Shown: in pieces, positions 1 through 5,976 of the stretch
Position numbering within the stretch: position 1 is the stretch's first letter
How the letters are laid out: every line of letters starts with the position of its first letter
Notes under the pieces: generated by a model
The model's database searches: none
Told to the model about the DNA's origin: nothing
The model's input: the letters and a program-made list of their open reading frames with translations, nothing else
Position numbers and translations under genes: made by a program
Assembly (NCBI GenBank): GCA_947296835.1
Contig: CAMYQS010000083.1
Span: 1-6,643 of the forward strand
Source of the DNA: an uncultured Atopostipes sp.
Lineage (GTDB): Bacteria; Bacillota; Bacilli; Lactobacillales; Carnobacteriaceae_A
Length of the DNA stretch: 6,643 nt
Reading direction: 5' to 3'

Positions 1-1121
1 ACTAATTCTTGTGAAATACCATCCGCTACGAGTTTCTCCAGCGTCTCTCTTACAACACGGTTGAAGGTTTCCATTTTACCCGCATCGGAATATTTCGCCA
101 TAATGTAGAAAGCCATTGGGTAACCAAATTCAGCTGTTCCTCCATTAATGTCGCCACCAATATCAGCATCCAATAATGCTTTTTTCAATGGAGACTGGTT
201 GTTTCCTAATAGAATTTCTTCTAAAACTTTCAAACCGTAACCGTCTAATGTCGCGTCCGGTTCAGTCATGTGCCAACCGATTGCAAGGTAGTCTTTATCT
301 GCAGGATCGTCACCAGCTGTGATGGAGTAAGTATCTTCAAGCAATGTTTGCTCAGGAGCTTGGATGTCAAAGTCTAATGTAATGTCAGCATCTAGCTTTC
401 CTTTGCCGTTGAAATACTCTTCTAAATCGCTAAGCGCCTCATCTAAATCTAAATCACCATATAAAATAGTGAATGAATTTGATGGGTGGTAGTATTTTTC
501 GTGGTAATCAACAAATTCTTTTTGCGTTAATTCTGGAATAACATCTGGATCTCCACCCGATTCAAAGCGGTAAATACTGTTGCTGTATAATTGAGATGAC
601 AGTTGTTGATACACTTGCCGTTCTGGTGAACCAAATGCACCTTTCATTTCATTATAAACAACGCCTTTATATGTTAATTCGTCTTCGGCATTTTCAAGAT
701 GGTAATGCCAACCTTCTTGCGCTAAAATTTGTGGGTTCTCTTTGAATAGAGGTTGGAAGACAGCATCTAAATAAACACCCATTAAGTGTTTGAAATCTTG
801 TTGGTTTGTTGAAGCGACTGGATAAATGGTTTTATCTGAGAAAGTCATCGCGTTCACAAATGTGTTTAACGAACCTTTAATTAACTCAACAAACGGTTCT
901 TTTGATGGATACTTTTTCGAGCCATTTAAAACCGAGTGCTCAAGGATATGTGTAATCCCATTGTCACTATAAGGTGGCGTTTTAAAACCGATAGTAAATG
1001 ATTTGTTTACATCATCGTTCTTTAAGTAAAGAACTTGTGCGCCAGTTTCTTCGTGTTCGTACAAGATTCCTGTCGATTGAATATCTGGCAATTGATGTGT
1101 TTCAATTTCTTTAAATGTCAT
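1..1121 (-). CDS. M16C (presequence protease/Cym1-like) zinc metallopeptidase, N-terminal part
   Basis: Partial gene: 373 codons from an ATG at 1121 run off the left edge in an open frame. The product resembles the N-terminal domain of insulinase-family (M16C) peptidases, about 970 residues when complete. The inverted zinc motif HILEH is at residues 58-62 (ligands H58 and H62, catalytic base E61), followed by SVLNGS as in PreP/Cym1. The third ligand is probably E158 in YNEMKG, 96 residues after H62, close to the spacing in human PITRM1. Family members clamp and cut unstructured peptides in a closed chamber; in bacteria the protein is probably cytoplasmic, and no signal peptide is visible. An AAGGGA Shine-Dalgarno sits 8 bases before the ATG. 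The gene is transcribed away from the tsaB operon, and I saw no convincing minus-strand promoter. The C-terminal half and the M16C-associated domain lie outside the window. Family is sure; the substrate is unknown. Confidence 0.93.
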   Translation of the reverse strand, partial: MTFKEIETHQLPDIQSTGILYEHEETGAQVLYLKNDDVNKSFTIGFKTPPYSDNGITHILEHSVLNGSKKYPSKEPFVELIKGSLNTFVNAMTFSDKTIYPVASTNQQDFKHLMGVYLDAVFQPLFKENPQILAQEGWHYHLENAEDELTYKGVVYNEMKGAFGSPERQVYQQLSSQLYSNSIYRFESGGDPDVIPELTQKEFVDYHEKYYHPSNSFTILYGDLDLDEALSDLEEYFNGKGKLDADITLDFDIQAPEQTLLEDTYSITAGDDPADKDYLAIGWHMTEPDATLDGYGLKVLEEILLGNNQSPLKKALLDADIGGDINGGTAEFGYPMAFYIMAKYSDAGKMETFNRVVRETLEKLVADGISQEL

Positions 1122-1196
1122 ATATTTCTTCCCTTCGTGAAGTTAGTTGTTATTCATCATTTTCTCACAAAACACTTAAAATTGCATTCTTCTTAT

Positions 1197-1211
1197 ATTC
1201 GATTCTCGAAT
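1197..1211. repeat. Small palindrome in the divergent intergenic region
   Basis: ATTCGA and TCGAAT form a perfect 6-base inverted repeat around a TTC spacer. It lies between the divergent M16 peptidase and tsaB genes, about 65 bases upstream of the tsaB -10 element, where an operator could sit. Repeats this short also arise by chance in AT-rich DNA, so a regulatory role is only a suggestion. Confidence 0.3.
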
Positions 1212-1231
1212 TTCACCAGAAAGGTCTTAAA

Positions 1232-1245
1232 CTTTAATCTTAAAG
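1232..1245. repeat. Second small palindrome with overlapping direct repeat
   Basis: CTTTAA and TTAAAG are perfect 6-base arms around a TC spacer. The heptamer TCTTAAA also occurs twice here, at 1225-1231 and 1238-1244, 13 bases apart. The element ends about 30 bases before the tsaB -10 box, roughly where the -35 region or an activator site would lie. The low-complexity AT-rich sequence makes chance a real alternative. Confidence 0.25.
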
Positions 1246-1274
1246 ATTCATACCTGTAATGAAAAGTGAGAATA

Positions 1275-1283
1275 TGATAAAAT
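1275..1283 (+). promoter_or_regulatory. Extended -10 promoter for the tsaB operon
   Basis: TGA followed by TAAAAT matches the TGn-TATAAT extended -10 consensus with one mismatch in the hexamer, inside the typical Firmicutes-looking stretch TATGATAAAAT (1273-1283). No good -35 box is found 16-18 bases upstream, which extended -10 promoters tolerate. Transcription would start near 1290, leaving a leader of about 55 bases before tsaB. It is the only plausible plus-strand promoter I see ahead of the four-gene cluster. Confidence 0.6.
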
Positions 1284-1332
1284 AGGAGATGTATATTAAT
1301 CTCGCTGGATGTGAAACGAAACAATCCAAAAT

Positions 1333-1339
1333 GGAGTGA
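1333..1339 (+). promoter_or_regulatory. Ribosome binding site that decides the tsaB start
   Basis: GGAGTGA lies with its GGAG core 8 bases before the TTG at 1345. The same core overlaps the in-frame GTG at 1336, so it cannot serve that codon. The ATG at 1331 reads straight into a stop after two codons. The TTG is therefore the likely start, giving the family-typical N-terminus MKILAFDTS. Confidence 0.7.
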
Positions 1340-1344
1340 CTAAA

Positions 1345-2073
1345 TTGAAAATATTAGCCTTTGATACGTCAAATCAACCGCTGACAGTAGCAGTTGTTGA
1401 AAATCATACAATTTTATCAGAACAATTAATAAATGTGAAACGAAACCATAGTCTGCAGTTAATGCCAGCTATCGAAGAAGCATTAAAACAAGCAAACACA
1501 ACCTTAACGGAGATTGACCGAATCGCTGTAGCAAATGGGCCAGGATCTTACACAGGTTTACGTATTGCGGTGACGGTTGCCAAATCCTTAGCATGGGCTC
1601 AAAAGATTGAGCTTGTAGGTATTTCAAGTTTAAAAGTTTTAGCCGCAAATAGTTTAAGTACGTCAAATCACTATATCGTGCCTGTTATTGATGCACGACG
1701 CCAAAATATTTATACTGGGCTATATCAAAGAGATGCAGCTGGGAAGTTAGTCGAAGTTTCAGCGGATGTCCATATTGAATCAAGTGACTACGCGAAACAA
1801 TTAACTGAGATTGAGGGGACATTTGAGCTAATCGGCTTAGATGCACCCGCTTTTTATGAAACATTTAAAGCAGAATTAAGTGACCGCGTAGTTTTAGCGC
1901 CACCAACTCAAAATTTACCACACGCAAGTGCATTAGCATTTTTAGCACAAGAAGACGAAGCAGTACCTGCACATGAGTTAGTCCCAAATTATTTAAAATT
2001 AGCCGAAGCAGAAGAAAATTGGCTGGAAGAGAATCCTGATCATAAAGGGGACGATTGGGTTGAAAAAGTTTAA
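1345..2073 (+). CDS. tsaB: tRNA threonylcarbamoyladenosine biosynthesis protein TsaB
   Basis: TsaB (YeaZ) is the non-catalytic partner of TsaD in the cytoplasmic TsaB-TsaD-TsaE complex, which transfers the threonylcarbamoyl group from threonylcarbamoyl-AMP to A37 of tRNAs reading ANN codons. The product is 242 residues, the normal length, with an ASKHA fold. Family landmarks are the N-terminal strand ILAFDTSN (residues 3-10), the block VANGPGSYTGLRIAVTVAK (62-80), PVIDARRQNIYTGLY (113-127) and the C-terminal PNYLKLAEAEENW (214-226). I start it at TTG 1345, because the Shine-Dalgarno fits that codon and a start at GTG 1336 would overlap it; the longer form adds three residues. It is the first gene of the operon, and the next gene starts inside its last 14 bases. 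Identity is very secure. Confidence 0.95.
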   Translation: MKILAFDTSNQPLTVAVVENHTILSEQLINVKRNHSLQLMPAIEEALKQANTTLTEIDRIAVANGPGSYTGLRIAVTVAKSLAWAQKIELVGISSLKVLAANSLSTSNHYIVPVIDARRQNIYTGLYQRDAAGKLVEVSADVHIESSDYAKQLTEIEGTFELIGLDAPAFYETFKAELSDRVVLAPPTQNLPHASALAFLAQEDEAVPAHELVPNYLKLAEAEENWLEENPDHKGDDWVEKV

Positions 2074-2662
2074 AGACTGGTTATTTAACCGAAAAGGGGA
2101 GGGGCAAGAAGTGCTATTTTCACCATTAGTAAATGAAGGTATGTTACGTGAAGAAACATTTGAAATTAGAAATGGTGAACAATTGGAATTAGGCATCGCC
2201 TCGGTCGCTGACTTAAACGCGATTATTCGTATTCAAGAAGCTTGCTATAACGGTGTCGCACCTTGGGGTCGGATTGCGGTAAACAATGAGTTGCGTAACA
2301 CAAAAAGTTCATTCTTTTTAATGCTATACCATAATACTTTTGCGGTTGCCTTTATCGGCCTGTCGTCGCGTCAAAATAGTTTACATGTTACAAACATTGC
2401 GACTGACCCCCGCTACCAAAAGAATGGCATCGCCTCATTTTTGATCGAGCGTATTATTGAAATCGCAGATCAAATTGAAAAAGAACAGATTACACTAGAA
2501 GTTAGAATGTCGAATGAAGGGGCTAAGCGGTTATATCGCAACCTTGGTTTCCAAGAGGTTCGTGTGAAACCAAATTATTACCATAATAACGGTGAAGATG
2601 CTTTAGATATGGTATATTTCATCAATGGAATGGATGGAGCGGATGACACGAATGGCCGCTAA
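2060..2662 (+). CDS. rimI: RimI-type N-terminal acetyltransferase (GNAT)
   Basis: GNAT-fold enzyme of the RimI type, which moves acetyl from acetyl-CoA to a protein N-terminus, classically ribosomal protein bS18. From TTG 2060 it has 200 residues, longer than the ~150 of E. coli RimI because about 45 residues precede the GNAT core. Motif A reads YQKNGIA (119-125), matching Q-x-x-G-x-G/A for acetyl-CoA binding. The expected catalytic pair is present: E147 in LEVR and Y159 in RLYRNLGF, followed by the RimI-like PNYYHNNGEDALDM. The TTG overlaps tsaB by 14 bases and has AAAGGGG nine bases upstream. A second in-frame start, GTG 2111, has an even stronger site and would give 183 residues. I prefer 2060 because, as I recall, related Lactobacillales RimI proteins also begin with a KKF..W stretch. 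Family is secure; the real target could differ from bS18. Confidence 0.87.
   Translation: MKKFKDWLFNRKGEGQEVLFSPLVNEGMLREETFEIRNGEQLELGIASVADLNAIIRIQEACYNGVAPWGRIAVNNELRNTKSSFFLMLYHNTFAVAFIGLSSRQNSLHVTNIATDPRYQKNGIASFLIERIIEIADQIEKEQITLEVRMSNEGAKRLYRNLGFQEVRVKPNYYHNNGEDALDMVYFINGMDGADDTNGR
2094..2104 (+). promoter_or_regulatory. Strong internal ribosome binding site within rimI
   Basis: A purine run AAGGGGAGGGG inside rimI ends 6 bases before an in-frame GTG at 2111. It is a better match to the anti-Shine-Dalgarno than the site before the upstream TTG. It may allow a shorter RimI form starting at codon 18, or may be the only real initiation site. Confidence 0.45.
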
Positions 2663-3143
2663 TCAAGTTGAGATTCATCGTTTTAATCCGGCACATATCG
2701 AATCGGGTTTTGCAGAGGCATTATTTCATGTCGCCGATACGGGTTTTCAAACGCAGTCACCTTGGACAGTGAAACAGATACAAGACACATTAGATACAGA
2801 AAGTTCGTTATTACATTATGCAACGATTGCGGGTACGGTTGTCGGCTTTATTATGGCGTCCGTTACACTCGACATGGTCGATGTATTTATAGTCGTTGTG
2901 TCTGAAGAATATAAAAAACGGTCGATTGGCACAAAATTATTTGAAGCCTTGATTGACTATTGTCACAAGAATGATATCGCTGAAATTATTTTAGAAACCA
3001 GAATAACCAATACACCAGCGATTGGGTTATATGAACGGGTTGGATTTCAGCAAATAGGTTTAAGAAAAGCTTATTACAGCAGTCCGATAGAGGATGCGAT
3101 TCTTATGAAGAAAGAAATCGGAGAGGAGATTAACGATTGTTAA
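2652..3143 (+). CDS. Second RimI-like GNAT N-acetyltransferase
   Basis: A second RimI-family acetyltransferase, 163 residues from ATG 2652. The C-terminal half is clearly RimI-like: LETRITNTPAIGLYERVGF (114-132) with the catalytic-type E115 and Y127, then GLRKAYY and EDAILM. SPW (36-38) matches the conserved SPW near the family's N-terminus. The acetyl-CoA loop is degenerate: YKKRSIG (87-93) has K where Q/R is usual and S in place of the first glycine, although the last glycine is kept. The strand before it (DVFIVVV) also differs from the usual N-I-A-V pattern. In-frame ATGs at 2625, 2634 and 2643 could give up to nine more residues. I chose 2652 because it places few residues before the first strand, but GGAG is 12 bases away and the choice is uncertain. 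It overlaps rimI by 11 bases and tsaD by 7. It may acetylate another target or be weakly active; fold is secure, substrate unknown. Confidence 0.77.
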   Translation: MAANQVEIHRFNPAHIESGFAEALFHVADTGFQTQSPWTVKQIQDTLDTESSLLHYATIAGTVVGFIMASVTLDMVDVFIVVVSEEYKKRSIGTKLFEALIDYCHKNDIAEIILETRITNTPAIGLYERVGFQQIGLRKAYYSSPIEDAILMKKEIGEEINDC

Positions 3144-4138
3144 TATTATCGATTGAAACCAGTTGTGATGAAACAAGTGCAGCTGTGATTGAAAATGGCG
3201 ACACGATTCTATCGAACGTGGTTGCGTCACAAATAAATAGCCATAAACGATTTGGCGGGGTCGTTCCTGAAATTGCAAGCCGTCATCATGTGGAATATAT
3301 TACCTTAATTATTGAAGAAGCAATGGAAGAAGCGTACGTTCAGTTTAGCGACTTGGACGCAATTGCCGTCACAGAAGGACCTGGATTAGTAGGTGCTCTA
3401 TTGATTGGAGTGAATGCCGCAAAAGCGATTGCCTTTGCACACAACTTACCGCTTATCCCAGTTAACCATATCGCCGGGCACATTTACGCGAATCAACTCG
3501 AAGCGCCACTTGAATTCCCGTTATTGGCTTTAGTTGTGAGTGGTGGACATACTGAATTAGTTTATATGAAAGAACACGGGAGCTTTGAAATTATAGGAGA
3601 AACCCGTGATGATGCAGCAGGAGAGGCTTATGATAAAATTGGACGCGTTATTGGCGTGCCCTATCCTGGAGGAAAGCACATTGATGAAATGGCTCAACTA
3701 GGAGAAGATACCTTTAATTTCCCACGTGCCATGATAGATGAAGATAACTATGATTTCAGTTTTAGTGGTTTGAAATCAGCCTTCATTAATAAAGTGCATA
3801 ATGCAGATCAAAAAGGGGAAGAGCTGAATCGAGAAGACTTGGCGACAAGTTTCCAACATGCTGTAGTAGATGTTCTAGTTTCAAAAACAGTTCGTGCCGC
3901 AAAAGAATATGATGTAAAACAGATTATTCTAGCCGGTGGGGTAGCCGCAAACTCAGGCTTGCGCGCAGGCTTAAAAGCAGCCGTTGCTGAGGAATTAAAT
4001 GATGTACCATTAATTATTCCACCACTCTCTTTATGTGGCGATAACGCCGCAATGATTGGTGCTGCTGCATTCTTAGACAAAGAAAAATACACAGATACGA
4101 ACCTAGCCTTAAACGCTCAACCTGGGTTAACTCTTTAA
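3137..4138 (+). CDS. tsaD: tRNA N6-threonylcarbamoyladenosine transferase TsaD
   Basis: TsaD (Gcp/YgjD, universal Kae1 family) is the catalytic subunit that places the threonylcarbamoyl group on A37 of ANN-decoding tRNAs, in the cytoplasm with TsaB and TsaE. The product is 333 residues, full length. Metal ligands are visible as H111 and H115 in HIAGH and D302 in LCGDNAAM. Other hallmarks are SIETSCDETS (5-14), VSGGHTELVYM (134-144), GETRDDAAGEAYDKIGR (154-170), PYPGG (175-179), FSFSGLKSA (207-215) and LAGGVAANSGLR (265-276). The TTG start has GAGGAG about 8 bases upstream, and the start MLILSIETSCDE fits the family. It begins inside the last 7 bases of the acetyltransferase gene, which suggests translational coupling. 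Its stop codon sits inside a hairpin. t6A synthesis is essential or near-essential in many bacteria. No tsaE is in the window. Confidence 0.97.
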   Translation: MLILSIETSCDETSAAVIENGDTILSNVVASQINSHKRFGGVVPEIASRHHVEYITLIIEEAMEEAYVQFSDLDAIAVTEGPGLVGALLIGVNAAKAIAFAHNLPLIPVNHIAGHIYANQLEAPLEFPLLALVVSGGHTELVYMKEHGSFEIIGETRDDAAGEAYDKIGRVIGVPYPGGKHIDEMAQLGEDTFNFPRAMIDEDNYDFSFSGLKSAFINKVHNADQKGEELNREDLATSFQHAVVDVLVSKTVRAAKEYDVKQIILAGGVAANSGLRAGLKAAVAEELNDVPLIIPPLSLCGDNAAMIGAAAFLDKEKYTDTNLALNAQPGLTL

Positions 4139-4156
4139 GAATAAAGAGTTAATCCC
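4124..4156 (+). other. Hairpin over the tsaD stop codon (terminator-like, no U tract)
   Basis: TTAACTCTTT (4127-4136) and AAAGAGTTAA (4143-4152) are perfect 10-base arms. GGG (4124-4126) and CCC (4154-4156) extend the stem past one bulged T at 4153; the loop is about 4-6 bases. The tsaD stop codon (4136-4138) lies at the end of the left arm. No T run follows, so it is not a standard intrinsic terminator in either direction. It might be an mRNA stability or processing element, or a weak attenuator, separating expression of tsaD from the downstream gene. The Shine-Dalgarno of that gene lies outside the stem. Confidence 0.6.
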
Positions 4157-4180
4157 ATCCTAAAACGAGGAGAGAAATTC

Positions 4181-5920
4181 ATGAAGAAATGGATACAAAC
4201 TATATTTGGTTTATTCCTCTTTTTATCGGTCGTTCCAAAAGTAGCTGCTGAAGAGAACAAAATTAAGTCGATTCACATTGATGTTGAACTGCATGACAAC
4301 GGTTCAGCAACGATTCGAGAAACACGACAAATGGAAACCAATGAACATACAGAATTATATATCGTTTTAGAAAACTTAGGCGATACCGACTTAGTTGATT
4401 TTAAAGTAGAAGGTTTTACAGAAGAATTATTTTGGAACATTGAAGACTCATTTGAAGAAAAAGCGAATAAATATGGCGTGATTGACACCGATGACGGTTA
4501 TGAATTAGCGTGGGGGATTTCAGAATACGGTACACCAGAGTATCAAATTGAATATACCCTATCCAATCTTGTGCGTAATTTAGATGATGGACAGGCTTTA
4601 TTTTGGAATTTCGATTCTTTTCTATCTTTACCGGCAGACCGTTTAACCTTTGAGATATCAACCCCATTTCCTTTAGAAGATACTGTGCTTGATTATTATG
4701 GGTTTGGCTTCGAAGGACCCATTGCAATTGAGAATGGCGTTTTAGAATGGACAGGTTATGGTCTAGATGAAGAGAACGACGTCATCGCCTTACTGCAATT
4801 CCCAACAGGCACGTTTAATACGAGCGCATCAGTTGATATGACGTTAGAAGAACAGCGTGAAATGGCAACGGATGGCTCGTCCTATAATGAAGAAGGCCCA
4901 ATGCCGTTATGGGCTAAAGTTCTTTTGGCAGCCGGAATAACGATTGGAGTCGGTACGGCAGGTGGCGCCTTTTGGGGCGTAAGCCGAACAAATAACCTCT
5001 ACAAAGAACACGGGCACTTTAGACCAACAGAATACCAGAATCAAAATGTAGGTAAAATTTCACCAATCCCGCCGCAATTAGAGGGTGATATTGGTCGATA
5101 CAGTTTCTTCATTTCACAAATGGTTATGGGGGGTGGAGGTTTTGCGAATTATTTCATGGCCTACCTCTTATTCTGGTCATTGGAAGATCGTATCACTATT
5201 GAAACGAGAGAAGAAGAACGCCGCTTCTTCGGTCCAAAAGTCGAAGCTGATATCTTCATTCAAAAATATGATGCTGAATTAGACGTGAATAAACTTTCTT
5301 TCGAAGAGTATGTCGATCTTTTTAAAATGGGGGAAAGCACACTAGAAGAAGTTTTCTGGACAATCTTGTTGGAGACAGCGGATGCGGATGGCCAAGTAGA
5401 TGGAACAAATATCCAGAAATGGTCCGGAGATAACGCAGAAGATATTGCAGAATTAGTCACACTCATGAATACCGTTTCTGAAGAATGGCTCGTTGAACAT
5501 GGTTATTTAAACCTCTTTAAAGAAAAAGGTATATTCGGTCCCGTCGTCATCAAGCAACCGACAAAAAAAGGGGATACCTTTGCGCATGATCTCGCGAAGT
5601 TCCACAATTTCATCAAAGAGATTAAAGAAGTGAACCTTCAAGAATTTGATGAATGGCATGAATTAATCGTTTGGGCTGCGTTATTCGGAGAGGCAGAAGA
5701 CACGGTTGAATATTTAGAAGAATTTCACCCAGATACTTGGGCCTACTTAACGGATAATTACCCGTATGTTTATGGCAGTTATTATGGTTACCACCATTTC
5801 TACACAAGTAGCTCAACTGGTTTAGCAAATGCTGGTTACGGTAGCTCTGGCGGTAGCGGCATGTCTTCCGGAGGCGGAGGAGGCGGCGCTGGTGGAGGCG
5901 GTGGCGGGGGTTCTCGCTAA
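4181..5920 (+). CDS. DUF2207-family secreted/membrane protein with glycine-rich tail
   Basis: 579 residues. Residues 1-23 look like a signal peptide (KK, hydrophobic core, cleavage likely after VAA). Residues 24-240 would be an extracellular beta-rich DUF2207 domain beginning IHIDVELHDNGSATIRE. A membrane helix lies at about 242-267 (LWAKVLLAAGITIGVGTAGG). The rest should be cytoplasmic: a segment resembling the family's LLDL-RGYL region (about 320-345), a block FHNFIKEI...WHELIVWAALFGEAEDTVEYL (474-512) matching the family's W-F-FL...YA-LG pattern, and a tail GGGGGGAGGGGGGGSR. Many relatives have two further membrane helices before that block; here only about 27 residues separate GYL from FHNF, so the pair seems absent. 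No cysteine is present. The start has GAGGAG 8 bases upstream. It lies 42 bases after tsaD and is probably cotranscribed. Function of the family is not established; I do not assign one. Confidence 0.85.
   Translation: MKKWIQTIFGLFLFLSVVPKVAAEENKIKSIHIDVELHDNGSATIRETRQMETNEHTELYIVLENLGDTDLVDFKVEGFTEELFWNIEDSFEEKANKYGVIDTDDGYELAWGISEYGTPEYQIEYTLSNLVRNLDDGQALFWNFDSFLSLPADRLTFEISTPFPLEDTVLDYYGFGFEGPIAIENGVLEWTGYGLDEENDVIALLQFPTGTFNTSASVDMTLEEQREMATDGSSYNEEGPMPLWAKVLLAAGITIGVGTAGGAFWGVSRTNNLYKEHGHFRPTEYQNQNVGKISPIPPQLEGDIGRYSFFISQMVMGGGGFANYFMAYLLFWSLEDRITIETREEERRFFGPKVEADIFIQKYDAELDVNKLSFEEYVDLFKMGESTLEEVFWTILLETADADGQVDGTNIQKWSGDNAEDIAELVTLMNTVSEEWLVEHGYLNLFKEKGIFGPVVIKQPTKKGDTFAHDLAKFHNFIKEIKEVNLQEFDEWHELIVWAALFGEAEDTVEYLEEFHPDTWAYLTDNYPYVYGSYYGYHHFYTSSSTGLANAGYGSSGGSGMSSGGGGGGAGGGGGGGSR
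5872..5910 (+). repeat. Low-complexity glycine-codon tract
   Basis: A G-rich run of GGN codons near the end of the DUF2207 gene encodes two blocks of six and seven glycines separated by one alanine. The third codon positions are mixed, so it is not a simple trinucleotide expansion. A glycine-rich tail ending in S-R or similar is usual for this family, so the tract is probably real protein sequence, although such runs are prone to slippage and assembly error. Confidence 0.7.
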
Positions 5921-5940
5921 TTAAATGATAAGTAAATATT

Positions 5941-5974
5941 AAAAAAGGAGACTCCACCATGGGGTCTCCTTTTT
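5941..5974. terminator. Bidirectional intrinsic terminator
   Basis: GGAGACTCC (5947-5955) pairs with GGGGTCTCC (5961-5969), nine pairs including one G-U, around the loop ACCAT. Six A residues precede the stem (5941-5946) and five T residues follow it (5970-5974), so both strands give a stem plus U tract. It ends the plus-strand DUF2207 transcript 20 bases after its stop and the minus-strand ABC-F transcript just after its stop at 5977, as expected between convergent genes. Confidence 0.92.
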
Positions 5975-5976
5975 GA

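Noticed and set aside
1035..1259. Plus-strand reading frame of 74 codons
   Set aside because: It lies antisense to the start of the M16 peptidase gene, is rich in Phe, His and Cys as expected of a shadow frame, and has no convincing ribosome site.
3808..4092. Minus-strand frame of 94 codons opposite tsaD
   Set aside because: It is the complement of strongly conserved TsaD motifs (LAGGVAANSG, LCGDNAAM) with no independent signal.
4416..4727. Minus-strand frame of 103 codons opposite the DUF2207 gene
   Set aside because: It covers the complement of the extracellular domain; no ribosome site or recognisable motif supports it.
5381..5413. EF-hand-like DADGQVDG stretch in the DUF2207 protein (residues 401-408)
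   Set aside because: The loop has valine where the invariant glycine should be and no glutamate at position 12, so calcium binding is not supported.
5945..5976. Five-codon mini-gene (MGSPF) with an ideal AAGGAG site 8 bases before ATG
   Set aside because: The purine site is the A tract plus left arm of the terminator stem and the ATG lies at the loop, so the resemblance follows from terminator structure.
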